Notes: generated from the letters alone by a model not told the origin. DNA of 64,000 nucleotides from Halobacillus sp. A5 (GCF_024189315.1 NZ_JAIZEO010000004.1:186001-250000), one strand, 5' to 3'; shown: positions 1 to 9,334, counted from the first letter of the stretch. Translations and numbers: made by a program.

Positions 1-2
1 AA

Positions 3-944
3 ATCACGCCAAGTGAAGTGCTTTTCCAGGATGTAAGAAGAACAGCTTACACCAGTATTTTCGTAGGGTTGGGCGTTGGAGTATTAGGGTTGATCATGAT
101 CAGTATGATTACTTACAGAATAACTGATCCGATCAAACGCCTGACGAATAAGGTGCAGACGATTGAAGGGGGAAATATGACACCTCCTTTTGACGAAAAC
201 CGGCAGGACGAGATTGGTTATTTAGAGAAACATATGAAGGATATGATGGATCGTATCAACTCGCATATCGATCGTGAATATAAGCTCGAAATCGAAAATA
301 AGGAGAATCAATTCCGTGCTTTAAAATCGCAGGTAAACCCCCACTTTCTATTCAATGCCTTACAGTCGATCGGAGCTGTAGCCATACGGTCGAAAGCGCC
401 GGATGTCTATCAATTAATCACCTCTTTATCGAGAATGATGCGTTATTCTATTCAAGCGAACGAATGGGTATTTGTTCGTGATGAAGTAAATTATGTTGAA
501 GCTTATCTCATCCTGCAGATGGAACGTTTTCGCAATCAGGTAAATTACTCAATCGACATAAGTGAGTCCATCCTTTCGAAAAAAATACCGAGCATGATCC
601 TGCAGCCGCTTGTAGAGAACTTCTTTAAACACAGCTATGAAGAAGGCTTCCATGAGGCTAATTTACAAATTTATGGAGAAATCCAACAAGGTTCTATCAT
701 ACTGGTTGTAGAGAATGACGGACCAAGCTTAACGGATAATGAGCTCTACAACTTAAGAGATAACATCTATACCCCTCGGCACGAAGAGCACAATGACCAC
801 ATCGGGTTAAAGAATATACATGAACGTCTCGCACTCAATTATGGTGAAAAAGCAGGACTTACGGTAGATACCAGTGGAGGGAATGGATTTCTAGTCAAGC
901 TTGTTATACCTATGGAAGCCCGACTTACTCAACAACCATCGTAA
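3..944 (+). CDS. YesM-type sensor histidine kinase (5' end outside window)
   Basis: The frame is open to the left edge, so only the C-terminal 313 residues are visible. They hold the last transmembrane helix (SIFVGLGVGVLGLIMISM), a HAMP linker (ITDPIKRLTNKVQ), a His_kinase domain with the NPHFLFN phosphoacceptor box, and a HATPase_c domain with an LVENFFKH N-box and a late GLKNIHERL segment. This arrangement is the LytS/YesM family, which senses extracellular sugars or their binding proteins and phosphorylates an AraC-type regulator. The stop lies 15 bp before the start of the next gene, which encodes exactly such a regulator. The ligand cannot be read; the sugar-binding lipoprotein and fructan enzymes downstream suggest a carbohydrate. 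The extracellular sensor part is missing from the window. Confidence 0.9.
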   Translation: MTPSEVLFQDVRRTAYTSIFVGLGVGVLGLIMISMITYRITDPIKRLTNKVQTIEGGNMTPPFDENRQDEIGYLEKHMKDMMDRINSHIDREYKLEIENKENQFRALKSQVNPHFLFNALQSIGAVAIRSKAPDVYQLITSLSRMMRYSIQANEWVFVRDEVNYVEAYLILQMERFRNQVNYSIDISESILSKKIPSMILQPLVENFFKHSYEEGFHEANLQIYGEIQQGSIILVVENDGPSLTDNELYNLRDNIYTPRHEEHNDHIGLKNIHERLALNYGEKAGLTVDTSGGNGFLVKLVIPMEARLTQQPS

Positions 945-959
945 TAAGGAGGAAAAATG

Positions 960-2126
960 ATGAAATCTTTAATTGTCGATGATGAAATTAATGTCCGGGA
1001 TGTTATACGTTTTTTGGGTCAGTGGGAGAAACACGGGATCACCAATATTTTAGAAGCCAGTAATGGACAGGAAGCAAAGACGATCATTGAAAAAGAAGAG
1101 CCGGAGATCATTTTTACTGATATAAAAATGCCTGGCACGAGTGGTATGGAAATGATCGAGTGGTTGGATTCAATTTCTTATCCAGGAAAAGTCATCTTCA
1201 TTACAGGGTACAACGACTACTCATTTATGCGAAAAGCGATTAAATACAGCAGCTTTGATTATTTGCTGAAGCCGATTGAAGAAGAACCGTTTAATCACGT
1301 GCTGAGTGAAGCTGTTGAAAGCTGGAAGCAGGATGAGGCGGTCCGCTGCACTAAAGAGGGTGAAGACGTACAAAAGCTGCGGATCGATCAGACTTTAACA
1401 GCAGCGTGTATGGGAGAAGACTTCTCCTATGAGCTTATCGAATCCTCCCTTCCTTTAGCAGAACAGTATGAAATGACGCTGCTCTCGTTTTATCACATGC
1501 ATCAGCCAGATTCATACATGGAAGCTCTGTCCAAGCAGCTTATTCAGCAAGCATTAGGCCGAGTGTTCAAGCTTCACCATGATCATAATTTATATTTAGT
1601 TCTTACGATCTGCGATGAATGGTTAACAGCAGAAGAATGGATGAGTAAGCAGCTTGATATTCCTGTACGTCTCGTAAGTGAAAAAGTCATTTCCTCCTTA
1701 CATGAGATTCCTAAGGCTTTTCAGCACCTGCAGGCAGCTCTTGAGACTCACCGCTACCGGACGATTCACAAATTAAATGACCTTGATGCGGCACGAAGGA
1801 TAAAGGATATCGTCTCTTACGTCGATACGTATTACATGGAAGAACTAAGCTTAGAGAGATTGTCAAACTTGTTCTTCTTCAGCCGGGAACATATTTCAAG
1901 AAAATTCAAGCAGGAAAGCGGAATTTCTCTTTCCAAATATGTTACAAAATTAAGAATTAATCAGGCAAAACACTGGTTAAGACAATCTGAAGAATCCATT
2001 TATTCAATCTCCTTAATGCTCGGTTATAAGGATGAGAAGTATTTTTCAAAACTTTTTAAAAAAGAAGTCGGTCAGACGCCTTTCGACTATAGAAATGAAA
2101 TGAATCCTCAAATCGCAAGCAGGTAG
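960..2126 (+). CDS. YesN-type response regulator, AraC family output
   Basis: A 388-residue protein with an N-terminal receiver (VDDE near residue 6, phosphoacceptor Asp54 in FTDIKMPG, Lys in YLLKPIEEE), a poorly conserved middle, and a C-terminal AraC/XylS pair of helix-turn-helix motifs (YMEELSLERLSNLFFFSREH ... MLGYKDEKYFSKLFKKEVGQ). It is the partner of the upstream YesM kinase and probably activates the adjacent sugar-binding and fructan genes. AGGAGG at 947-952 sits 4 nt from an ATG at 957 and 7 nt from the ATG at 960, so the second start is preferred. Membership of the family is clear; the target promoters are not visible. Confidence 0.9.
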   Translation: MKSLIVDDEINVRDVIRFLGQWEKHGITNILEASNGQEAKTIIEKEEPEIIFTDIKMPGTSGMEMIEWLDSISYPGKVIFITGYNDYSFMRKAIKYSSFDYLLKPIEEEPFNHVLSEAVESWKQDEAVRCTKEGEDVQKLRIDQTLTAACMGEDFSYELIESSLPLAEQYEMTLLSFYHMHQPDSYMEALSKQLIQQALGRVFKLHHDHNLYLVLTICDEWLTAEEWMSKQLDIPVRLVSEKVISSLHEIPKAFQHLQAALETHRYRTIHKLNDLDAARRIKDIVSYVDTYYMEELSLERLSNLFFFSREHISRKFKQESGISLSKYVTKLRINQAKHWLRQSEESIYSISLMLGYKDEKYFSKLFKKEVGQTPFDYRNEMNPQIASR

Positions 2127-2158
2127 TCTTTAAGGGGGATTAAGACAGAGGTGACAGA

Positions 2159-3433
2159 ATGAAACGAGAATTTTGGCAGCTGTGTATCGCAGGGACCTTG
2201 AGTTTATCGCTTTCTGCCTGCACGGGAAACCAGAACGCAGAAGAGACTCCCTCAGAAAAGAAGGAAGTAACCCTCGAAATTAGAAATCCGAAAGTAGAAA
2301 TAGCTTCCCAATTCGAACAAATGGTTACCGCTTATGAAAAGGAAAATCCGAATGTTACTATAGAAGTGCATACTGTCGGCGGGGCCATGGATGACTACTC
2401 TGATCTTAAAGCACAGATGGCCGCAGGAGACGGACCGGATATCTTTACGAATCCAGGATATGACCACGCTCAATTATGGAATGACTATTTAGAGGATCTT
2501 TCTGATGAACCCTGGGTGGACCAAGCCTATGACGATACACTTTCTGCAATGACATTTGACGATAAGGTCTACGGCATGCCAATGAATTTAGAAGGCTATG
2601 GTTTTATTTACAATAAGGATTTATTTGAGCAGGCAGGAATCGATTCACTGCCAGAGACGCTGAGGGAGTTAAAGTCAGCAGCCAAGCAGTTGGAGGATGC
2701 TGGGATTACACCATTCGCAACCGGTTATTATGAAAAGTGGAAGCTGGGAGACCACTTAATGAACACAGCTTTCGCTCAACAGGACAACCCTGGAGCCTTC
2801 ATCACTGACCTTAATCAAGGAACAGAAACTATTTCAAATAATTCAAGGTTTAAAGAGCTGGTCACCTTCCTCGATGTTACACTAGCTTATGGCAGCGACG
2901 ATCCGTTGGATACGGATTACAGCATGGAGGTTCAATCTTTCGCGGAGGAGGAAGCCGCGATGATTCTGCAGGGAAATTGGATTCAGCCAGTAATTGATCA
3001 GCAGGCGCCTGACATGAATATTGGCATTATGCCGATTCCTATTAATGACGAAGCGGAAAATGATTCACTGGTTGTAAATACACCAAATTATTGGGTCGTT
3101 AACAAACAAACGAGCTCCCAGAATAAGAAAGAAGCTAAGAAATTTTTAAACTGGATGGTTTCCTCAAAAGAAGGACAAATGCATATGACGGAGCATTTAA
3201 AATTCCTGCCGGCCTTTAAGCATATCGAACCAGATTCATCAGGCCCCCTGGCAAAGGAAACGTGGAACTACTATAGAGACGATCAAACAATGTCTTCGAA
3301 CTGGTTTGATTTCCCCATTGGGGTACGTGAAGATTTTGGAGCCGCTACCCAGCAGTACATTAAGCAAGACATAAACCGTGATCAACTATTATATGAATAC
3401 CAGCAGTCCTGGGAAAGCTCTCAATCCGAGTAA
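2159..3433 (+). CDS. ABC transporter sugar-binding lipoprotein (SBP_bac_1, CUT1 type)
   Basis: A 424-residue extracellular solute-binding protein. It opens with a lipoprotein signal (MKREFWQLCIAGTLSLSLSAC, lipid Cys21), then a family-1 binding fold with the usual DGPDIF and YGMPMNLEGYGFIYNKDLF segments. It follows the regulator after 32 bp, so it may be co-transcribed with the two-component genes. No permease or ATPase gene accompanies it inside the window, which is unusual: it must use permeases encoded elsewhere (perhaps left of the window) or act as a co-sensor for the YesM-type kinase. The substrate is unknown; fructo-oligosaccharides are a reasonable guess because levansucrase and endolevanase follow. 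Confidence 0.85.
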   Translation: MKREFWQLCIAGTLSLSLSACTGNQNAEETPSEKKEVTLEIRNPKVEIASQFEQMVTAYEKENPNVTIEVHTVGGAMDDYSDLKAQMAAGDGPDIFTNPGYDHAQLWNDYLEDLSDEPWVDQAYDDTLSAMTFDDKVYGMPMNLEGYGFIYNKDLFEQAGIDSLPETLRELKSAAKQLEDAGITPFATGYYEKWKLGDHLMNTAFAQQDNPGAFITDLNQGTETISNNSRFKELVTFLDVTLAYGSDDPLDTDYSMEVQSFAEEEAAMILQGNWIQPVIDQQAPDMNIGIMPIPINDEAENDSLVVNTPNYWVVNKQTSSQNKKEAKKFLNWMVSSKEGQMHMTEHLKFLPAFKHIEPDSSGPLAKETWNYYRDDQTMSSNWFDFPIGVREDFGAATQQYIKQDINRDQLLYEYQQSWESSQSE

Positions 3434-3452
3434 GCTTTCCCAGGGCTTTTTT
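3408..3452 (+). terminator. Rho-independent terminator overlapping the end of the binding-protein gene
   Basis: Twelve-bp stem CCTGGGAAAGCT / AGCTTTCCCAGG (3408-3419 and 3433-3444) followed by a run of six T. The 5' arm lies inside the coding sequence and the stop codon is in the loop. It separates the regulatory/binding-protein unit from sacB. Confidence 0.85.
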
Positions 3453-3605
3453 ATACTTTCTCCCTTTCCATACTGCGATATCAATTCAAGACGAAATACG
3501 AATCAATATCCTCCATATCCAGACCCGCTTCCCCTGCCCTATACTTTTAATTGTACTAAGGTAAGGCGGAGAAGGCTTCGCTGACATCGAGGAGGAGGAA
3601 GATAC

Positions 3606-5078
3606 ATGAATTTAAAAAGGCTGGCAAAACAAGCAACATTAGTCACGCTCAGTACAGCAATTCTGGCAGGAGGTGACGCATTATTGGCAGAGGCGGCACC
3701 GAAGGATTCTAAGGACCACAAGGAGGACTACGGAATCTCTCATATTACCCGCTCTGATGTTTCGGGTATGATCAATCAGCACGGTAACTCAAACTATACG
3801 GTCCCTGAATTCGATGAATCTACGATTGAAAACATTCCTTCAGCAACGAAAACGGACGAGAATGGTAATGAAATCAAAATGGATGTATGGGATACGTGGC
3901 CGCTTCAAAACGCGGATGGAACAGTAGCAGAATATAACGGCTATCACATTCTATTCGGATTAGCCGGAGACCCAGAGGATCCGAATGACACATTCATTTA
4001 CATGTTTTATAAAGACGCAGAGGACAAATCCATTGATTCCTGGAAAAATGCAGGACGCGTATTTGACGACGAAGATAAATACTTAGCAGATGATGAATAC
4101 TTAAAAGATCAATCAGAAGAATGGTCCGGCTCTGCAACCTTTACTTCTGACGGAGAAGTCCGCTTATTCTACACGAACCGTACAGAATTTAATGAAAGCG
4201 AAGAGCTTTACGGAAAACAAACCCTGACAACAGCACAAGTAAACGTATCTGAGCCGGAATCCGGAACACTTAACGTTGACGGTGTAGAAGACCATAAATC
4301 CATATTTGAAGGCGGAGACGGTTCCGTTTATCAAAACGTAGAGCAAGCCTTCGGTGATGGAGAAATTGATTGGAATGAGAACCACACGTTTAGGGACCCT
4401 CACTACATTGAGGAAGATGGCAGCAAATACCTCGTATTTGAAGCTAATACAGGGACTGAATACGGTTACTCCGGTGAAGATTCTCTTTACAACCGCGAAT
4501 ACTACAGCAACAGCAACAAATATTTTCAGGATGAAAAAGACAAGCTTCTTGAAAGCGACCAGAAAGACATCGCTGAGCTTGCCAATGGCGCAATCGGTAT
4601 CATCGAAATTAACGATGACTACACACTTAAAGAAGTAAAAGATCCACTAATTGCTTCTAATACGGTAACCGATGAAATCGAACGTCCAAACATTTTCAAG
4701 AAAGACGGCAAGTGGTACTTATTCACAAGTGCCCGCGGATCTAAAATGACTATTGACGGCATTGATGATGAAGACATCTACATGCTCGGCTATGTGTCAG
4801 ACTCATTAGACGGCGAATTTAAACCAATGAACAAAACAGGAATCGTCCTTCATCAGGACCTTGATCCATATGATGTAACCTGGAACTATGCACACTATGC
4901 GATCCCACAGGAAAATAGTGACGAAGTCGTAATAACGAGCTACATGACGAACAGAGGATACTTTGAAGAGGAGAAATCAACTTTCTCACCAAGCTTTAAG
5001 TTAGACCTTAAAGGAAAGAAATCTTCCGTTGTGGAAGACAGCATTCTTGAACAAGGACAGATTACAGTAGACGAATAA
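3606..5078 (+). CDS. sacB: Levansucrase (GH68), secreted
   Basis: A 490-residue secreted enzyme that transfers fructose from sucrose to growing levan. The signal peptide probably ends near AEA-AP (residue 31). All three GH68 catalytic carboxylates are recognisable: nucleophile Asp96 in DVWDTWPLQ, transition-state stabiliser Asp264 in TFRDPHY, and acid/base Glu359 in TDEIERPNIF. The size fits SacB (about 470 residues); the extra length is mainly acidic insertions, in keeping with a salt-adapted secreted protein. GAGGAGG precedes the ATG. The 150-bp leader shows only a 6-bp hairpin (GCGGAG/CTTCGC, near 3568-3583), and I could not find the SacY-type antiterminator target known from B. subtilis, so regulation is probably different. 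LevB follows directly. Confidence 0.95.
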   Translation: MNLKRLAKQATLVTLSTAILAGGDALLAEAAPKDSKDHKEDYGISHITRSDVSGMINQHGNSNYTVPEFDESTIENIPSATKTDENGNEIKMDVWDTWPLQNADGTVAEYNGYHILFGLAGDPEDPNDTFIYMFYKDAEDKSIDSWKNAGRVFDDEDKYLADDEYLKDQSEEWSGSATFTSDGEVRLFYTNRTEFNESEELYGKQTLTTAQVNVSEPESGTLNVDGVEDHKSIFEGGDGSVYQNVEQAFGDGEIDWNENHTFRDPHYIEEDGSKYLVFEANTGTEYGYSGEDSLYNREYYSNSNKYFQDEKDKLLESDQKDIAELANGAIGIIEINDDYTLKEVKDPLIASNTVTDEIERPNIFKKDGKWYLFTSARGSKMTIDGIDDEDIYMLGYVSDSLDGEFKPMNKTGIVLHQDLDPYDVTWNYAHYAIPQENSDEVVITSYMTNRGYFEEEKSTFSPSFKLDLKGKKSSVVEDSILEQGQITVDE

Positions 5079-5086
5079 TGACTAGG

Positions 5087-5120
5087 GAAAATGCCAATGT
5101 TCGATTGGCATTTTCTTTTT
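5087..5120 (+). terminator. Terminator between sacB and levB
   Basis: Twelve-bp perfect stem GAAAATGCCAAT / ATTGGCATTTTC with a 5-nt loop and a T run to 5120. It lies just before the levB ribosome site, so levB would be expressed by partial read-through. It also argues against any levB start inside the hairpin. Confidence 0.85.
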
Positions 5121-5150
5121 CATCCAGCAAAGAAAGCGGTGAATAACATC

Positions 5151-6722
5151 ATGAAGAAAGCTTTGACTCGCTATCCAAGAATTATAGCAGCCTCTACCCT
5201 CCTCATTCTTATGGTAATCACCGGGGGGATCGTGCTGCTTCTAACACCTGACGAAGCTCCAGAGGAAGAGCCGGAACCAGAAATTACTGATGATTCCTAT
5301 CGTGCCGACTACCATTTCACTTCACCCGATCATTGGAAAAATGATCCTCAGCGGCCTATTTATTTTAACGGAGAATACCATTACTATTACCTTTACAACG
5401 GAGACTACCCTGACGGCAATGGTACGGAATGGAGACATGCAACTTCACGAGATTTAGTACACTGGGAAGACAAAGGAGTAGCCATTCCTAAATACACCAA
5501 CAAAAATGGGGACCCTTGGTCAGGATCCGTCGTTGTCGATAAGGAAAACACGGCTGGTTTTGGCAAAGATACCGTAGCAGCTGTTGTTACCCAGCCTTCT
5601 GCCGATGGAGATCAGGAGCAATACTTATGGTATAGTACTGATAATGGAGAGACCTTCGAATCCTATAGTGAGGAGCCGGTGTTAGAGAATCCTGGAACAG
5701 AAGCGTTTAGAGATCCTAAAATTATTTGGGACGACCAAAGTAAGAAATGGGTCATGCTTATGGCAGAGGAAACAAAAGTCGGCTTCTATGAATCAGATAA
5801 CTTGAAAGACTGGAGCTATACGGGAGAATTTCAAACCAAAGACATCGGATTAATTGAATGCCCGGATCTATATAGGATGCGTGCAGATGATGGGTCAGTG
5901 AAATGGGTACTAGGTGTTAGTGCAAATGGCAAGGATATTGACAAGCCAAATACGTATGCCTACTGGTCCGGTGATTTCAACGGAGACGAATTCACCCCCG
6001 ACCAGGAGGACCCAGAGTGGCTTGATTACGGATTCGACTGGTACGGCGGCGTAACCTTTGCAGACGGAAAAAACGAGGATCAGCTGAATCACCGCTATGC
6101 GTTAGCCTGGATGAACAACTGGGCGTATGCAGATGAAACACCAACAACAACAGAAGGGTTTAACGGATTAGACTCCATTGTCCGAAAGATAGAACTGAAG
6201 CAAAGTGATGACGACTCATATTACTTAGCTTCTCAGCCAAAAGAAGAACTGGAGCAATTAACAAGCTCTTCTGATTCTTATGAAAGTATAGAAGTTGAAG
6301 GTTCAGAAACACTGGATGCCACCGGAACGACTTATCAGCTTGAAGCAGATATTTCCTGGTCAGACCTTAAAAATGCAGGGCTGCGTCTTAGAGAATCAGA
6401 CGATCAATCCCGGCACGTCGACGTAGGCATTTCACCTGAAGGTCAATACTCTTATGTTGACCGCAGCTATACTGCACAGCCGGATGAAAATCAAGAGCTC
6501 TTGAAAAGTCAGTCTCCTTTTGATTCAGAACAAAAGAAAGTCCACTTAAAAGTATTGGTGGATAAGACGAGTGTGGAAGTCTTTATCGACGATGGGAAAA
6601 CAGTTCACTCGAATCAAGTCTTTCCTCCACTCGAGGACGAAGGGATCACTCTTTTCTCTGAAGGTGGTACAGCAGTATTTGAGAATGTAGAAATTAAACA
6701 CTTACGGTCAATCAATGAATAA
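5151..6722 (+). CDS. levB: Endolevanase LevB (GH32), membrane-anchored
   Basis: A 523-residue GH32 enzyme that cuts levan internally. Residues about 10-32 form an uncleaved-looking hydrophobic anchor followed by an acidic linker, as in B. subtilis LevB, which it closely resembles along its length (YHFTSPDHWKNDPQ, GTEWRHA, DYGFDWYGGVTF). Catalytic residues: nucleophile Asp65 in KNDPQ, Asp188 in FRDPK, acid/base Glu236 in ECPDLY. A C-terminal beta-sandwich holds LKNAGLRLRES and VEVFIDDGKTV. The ATG at 5151 is chosen because GGTGA lies 8 nt before it; the more upstream ATG at 5091 is inside the sacB terminator stem. Gene order sacB-levB matches B. subtilis. Confidence 0.93.
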   Translation: MKKALTRYPRIIAASTLLILMVITGGIVLLLTPDEAPEEEPEPEITDDSYRADYHFTSPDHWKNDPQRPIYFNGEYHYYYLYNGDYPDGNGTEWRHATSRDLVHWEDKGVAIPKYTNKNGDPWSGSVVVDKENTAGFGKDTVAAVVTQPSADGDQEQYLWYSTDNGETFESYSEEPVLENPGTEAFRDPKIIWDDQSKKWVMLMAEETKVGFYESDNLKDWSYTGEFQTKDIGLIECPDLYRMRADDGSVKWVLGVSANGKDIDKPNTYAYWSGDFNGDEFTPDQEDPEWLDYGFDWYGGVTFADGKNEDQLNHRYALAWMNNWAYADETPTTTEGFNGLDSIVRKIELKQSDDDSYYLASQPKEELEQLTSSSDSYESIEVEGSETLDATGTTYQLEADISWSDLKNAGLRLRESDDQSRHVDVGISPEGQYSYVDRSYTAQPDENQELLKSQSPFDSEQKKVHLKVLVDKTSVEVFIDDGKTVHSNQVFPPLEDEGITLFSEGGTAVFENVEIKHLRSINE

Positions 6723-6733
6723 ATACAGCAATG

Positions 6734-6766
6734 CCCTATTGAATCAGAACTTCAATAGGGTTTATT
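6734..6766 (+). terminator. Terminator after levB
   Basis: Ten-bp stem CCCTATTGAA / TTCAATAGGG (6734-6743, 6751-6760) followed by TTTATTT. Confidence 0.8.
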
Positions 6767-6908
6767 TATCATTTAGATTATTAAGATTCATAGGCTTAAA
6801 GCTCTTGATCCTGTAATATTTTTCAATAAAATCTAAACACCAGATTAAAACTTCCATAATATCCCTCCATTATCGTAGATAGTGAATAGATGGAAGGGAG
6901 AGATCAAC

Positions 6909-7748
6909 ATGAAGCAGCTGGTTGTTATTTTAATGATGATGGGAGTGTTTGTAATGTCTTGGATCGGCACAGAAGGAGAAGTACTGGCAGAGCAAAGTAA
7001 TTTAAAAAATGAAAATCAGGTACTCAATATCGCCCACCGTGGAGCCTCAGGCTATGCTCCAGAAAACACGATGGCCGCGTTCGATAAAGCCGTTGATATG
7101 AAAGCTGATATGTTTGAGCTCGATGTACAAATGAGTAAGGATGGGGAACTCGTAGTCATTCATGACACAACTGTTGACCGTACCACAGATGGAACGGGAA
7201 ACGTAGGTGACCTTACATACGACGAACTGCAGGAGCTTGACGCCGGCAGCTTTTTTGGAGAAGAATTTGCCGGCGAAAAAATCCCTACACTCGGTGAAGT
7301 ACTGGATGAATATAGAGGAAAAAGCGGCATCCTCATTGAAATGAAATCCCCTTCCCTTTATCCAGGTATTGAAGAAAAAATTGCTGAGGAACTTAAGAAA
7401 CGTAACCTCGACAAGCCGAACAACGACAAAATTATTGTTCAATCCTTTGAGCATGATGCCGTTCAAGCTTTTCACTCTATTCTGCCGGATGTGCCAGTAG
7501 GAGTCTTATTGAGCTACAGCGCCGACGGCATTTCGAATGAGCAGCTCATGGAATTTGCTTCCTATGCAGAATACGTGAATCCAAATATGGCAATGATCGA
7601 TACAGAACTCGTGGAGCGCATTCATGAATATGGTATGGAAACCCATCCATGGACGGTCCGCGACCAAGAGTCTGCTGATTACTTATTGGAATCCGGAGCA
7701 GATGGAATTATTACGGATTACCCTGATTATGTGGATCCTCGTAACTAA
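6909..7748 (+). CDS. Secreted glycerophosphodiester phosphodiesterase (GDPD/GlpQ-like)
   Basis: A 279-residue exported enzyme hydrolysing glycerophosphodiesters to glycerol-3-phosphate and an alcohol; in relatives it acts on lipid head groups or teichoic acid. A signal peptide covers roughly residues 1-27. The GDPD motifs are complete: HRGASGYAPENT (His43-Arg44), FELDVQ (Glu70, Asp72), VIHDTTVDRTTDGTG (His85), then MKSPSLYPG and DGIITDYPD near the C-terminus. The ATG at 6909 has GAAGGGAG 7-8 nt upstream; an in-frame GTG at 6882 lacks one. It stands alone between terminators. Confidence 0.92.
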   Translation: MKQLVVILMMMGVFVMSWIGTEGEVLAEQSNLKNENQVLNIAHRGASGYAPENTMAAFDKAVDMKADMFELDVQMSKDGELVVIHDTTVDRTTDGTGNVGDLTYDELQELDAGSFFGEEFAGEKIPTLGEVLDEYRGKSGILIEMKSPSLYPGIEEKIAEELKKRNLDKPNNDKIIVQSFEHDAVQAFHSILPDVPVGVLLSYSADGISNEQLMEFASYAEYVNPNMAMIDTELVERIHEYGMETHPWTVRDQESADYLLESGADGIITDYPDYVDPRN

Positions 7749-7751
7749 TGT

Positions 7752-7787
7752 AAATGAACGCACAGCCCATGTGGTGTGCGTTCATTT
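7752..7787. terminator. Bidirectional terminator between the phosphodiesterase and PTS genes
   Basis: Twelve-bp perfect stem AAATGAACGCAC / GTGCGTTCATTT. It serves the rightward phosphodiesterase and the leftward PTS gene, whose stop codons both flank it. Confidence 0.85.
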
Positions 7788-7791
7788 ATAT

Positions 7792-9210
7792 TTACTCATT
7801 ACTCGTTTTAAACAACTTGCTTTTGTAAAAGAACAACGTTAATCCTACAGTAATGGCAAAGGATATGACCATGCCGGTAAAATAAAAACCCCAATGTTCA
7901 GGATAAACAGAAAGGAAAGACAAGACTCCTCCTACACCTACAGAAGTTGCTTTAACTTGTTGGTAGGCGATAAAAGCACTCCCTACAGCACTACCTATCA
8001 TTACGGCAATAAAAGGATAGCGGAAGCGCAGGTTAATCCCGTATATAGCAGGCTCCGTTACCCCGAGCCAGGCAGAAATAGTGGCTGTTAACGATACCCC
8101 TCTCAACTTTTTGTTATGTTTAAGGATAAAGAACATGGTAAGTGTAGCTGCCCCTTGGGCCAGTGTAACTGTTTCACTTACCGGCCACAGCGTTACATAT
8201 CCAAGACTCCCTGCCATCTGGAGATTAACTCCTAAGAAAATATGGTGCATTCCTGTAATAACCAGCGGGGCCGATATAAATCCATAGACTCCACCTGCTA
8301 TAGCCGGAGAGACTTCGAATAGAAATAGTATTCCATCAGTAATCCAATTGGACCCTGTCATAGTTATAGGGCCGATAACGACAAATGTTAATAAACCTGC
8401 AAATATAAGAGCTGAAGGAGCAACAAACAGCATTTGCAAATTCCCAGGAATAAAGCTTTTCAAGTGTCTCTCAGACCAAACTAAGATCCATGTTGCAAAT
8501 ATTACCGGCAGTACCTGCCCTTGATAACCTACCTTAGCAACTTCCCATCCGAACATGTTCCAATAACCTACATCCTCCGGGTTCTCAGCATATTCATAAG
8601 CCGACATCAAATCTGGATGCACGAGCAGCAGTCCCAGCACAATACCAAGTAATGGACTTCCACCGAACTTTTTTGCTGCTGACCACGTAATTAATACGGG
8701 GAGAAAAGTAAAGGCCGTATTGGCTACTACGGCAATGAATTCTGCAAACCCTGTCCATCCAGTATAAACATCTAATAAGGATTGATCTTCAAAGAAGATG
8801 CCGGGATTAGACAGCAGGTTATTCAACCCTAATAGCAGCCCTGCAGCTACGATTGCAGGCAGTATAGGTATAAAAATATCCGCTAGAATACGTACGCCCT
8901 TCTGAATGAAATTCCCCTTTTCGGCATTTTTCTTCTTCATCTCATCTTTACTTACTTCATCTGCATTTGTCTGCTTCACAAACTCCTCGTACACCTTTTC
9001 TACGGTTCCAGGTCCTATAATAATTTGAAATTGACCGCCCGCAGAAAAGACTCCTTTGACTAAATCATTTTCTTCTAACTTCTTTTGATCGACTGCACTT
9101 TCATCTTCCAGCATCAGCCGTAGTCTGGTCACACAATGGGTTACACTTTGCACATTACCAGCGCCGCCGACCTGCTCTATCATTTTGGTAACGTTTTCTT
9201 TAAACCCCAT
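7792..9210 (-). CDS. PTS EIIBC permease, trehalose/alpha-glucoside type
   Basis: A 472-residue phosphotransferase permease: an EIIB domain with phospho-Cys26 in SVTHCVTRLRL, then a ten-or-so helix EIIC domain (glucose-sucrose family, LGVTEPAIYGINLRFRYPF). No EIIA domain is fused, so it relies on a glucose-type EIIA made elsewhere, as TreP does. It imports and phosphorylates a disaccharide. It is divergent from a GH63-like glycosidase and near a TreR-like repressor gene; the shared 125-bp region holds an 18-bp operator and a cre-like site. The expected GH13 phosphotrehalase TreA is absent, so the real substrate may not be trehalose. GGAGG precedes the ATG. Confidence 0.88.
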   Translation of the reverse strand: MGFKENVTKMIEQVGGAGNVQSVTHCVTRLRLMLEDESAVDQKKLEENDLVKGVFSAGGQFQIIIGPGTVEKVYEEFVKQTNADEVSKDEMKKKNAEKGNFIQKGVRILADIFIPILPAIVAAGLLLGLNNLLSNPGIFFEDQSLLDVYTGWTGFAEFIAVVANTAFTFLPVLITWSAAKKFGGSPLLGIVLGLLLVHPDLMSAYEYAENPEDVGYWNMFGWEVAKVGYQGQVLPVIFATWILVWSERHLKSFIPGNLQMLFVAPSALIFAGLLTFVVIGPITMTGSNWITDGILFLFEVSPAIAGGVYGFISAPLVITGMHHIFLGVNLQMAGSLGYVTLWPVSETVTLAQGAATLTMFFILKHNKKLRGVSLTATISAWLGVTEPAIYGINLRFRYPFIAVMIGSAVGSAFIAYQQVKATSVGVGGVLSFLSVYPEHWGFYFTGMVISFAITVGLTLFFYKSKLFKTSNE

Positions 9211-9234
9211 AAAAAAGACCTCCCTTATTATTAT

Positions 9235-9248
9235 TTAAATCGCTTTCA
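9235..9248 (-). promoter_or_regulatory. Candidate catabolite-repression (cre) site
   Basis: Read on the minus strand, TGAAAGCGATTTAA matches the CcpA cre consensus TGWAARCGYTWNCW at 12 of 14 positions. It lies about 25 bp upstream of the PTS start codon, between the presumed promoter and the gene, where CcpA would block transcription. Confidence 0.5.
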
Positions 9249-9262
9249 AAATTTATTTTTAT

Positions 9263-9280
9263 AACTTGTTTAAACAAGTT
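9263..9280. promoter_or_regulatory. 18-bp perfect palindrome, probable GntR/TreR-type operator
   Basis: AACTTGTTTAAACAAGTT is fully self-complementary and sits midway between the divergent PTS and glycosidase genes. A half-site-like ACTTGT recurs at 9298-9303 with CAAG following. GntR/UTRA repressors bind such palindromes, and a TreR-like repressor is encoded just beyond the glycosidase. Binding is inferred. Confidence 0.7.
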
Positions 9281-9334
9281 CATTATAGTACAGTATTACT
9301 TGTTGTCAAGAAAATTTGAGAGGAGTGTCGTATT

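Noticed and set aside
3453-3605. SacY-type ribonucleic antiterminator in the sacB leader
   Set aside because: Only a 6-bp hairpin is visible and no terminator overlaps it.
5091-5150. Upstream start of levB
   Set aside because: It lies inside the sacB terminator stem and lacks a ribosome site; the ATG at 5151 has one.
9298-9310. Second full operator for the PTS/glycosidase pair
   Set aside because: Only a half-site plus CAAG at the wrong spacing; not a true palindrome.
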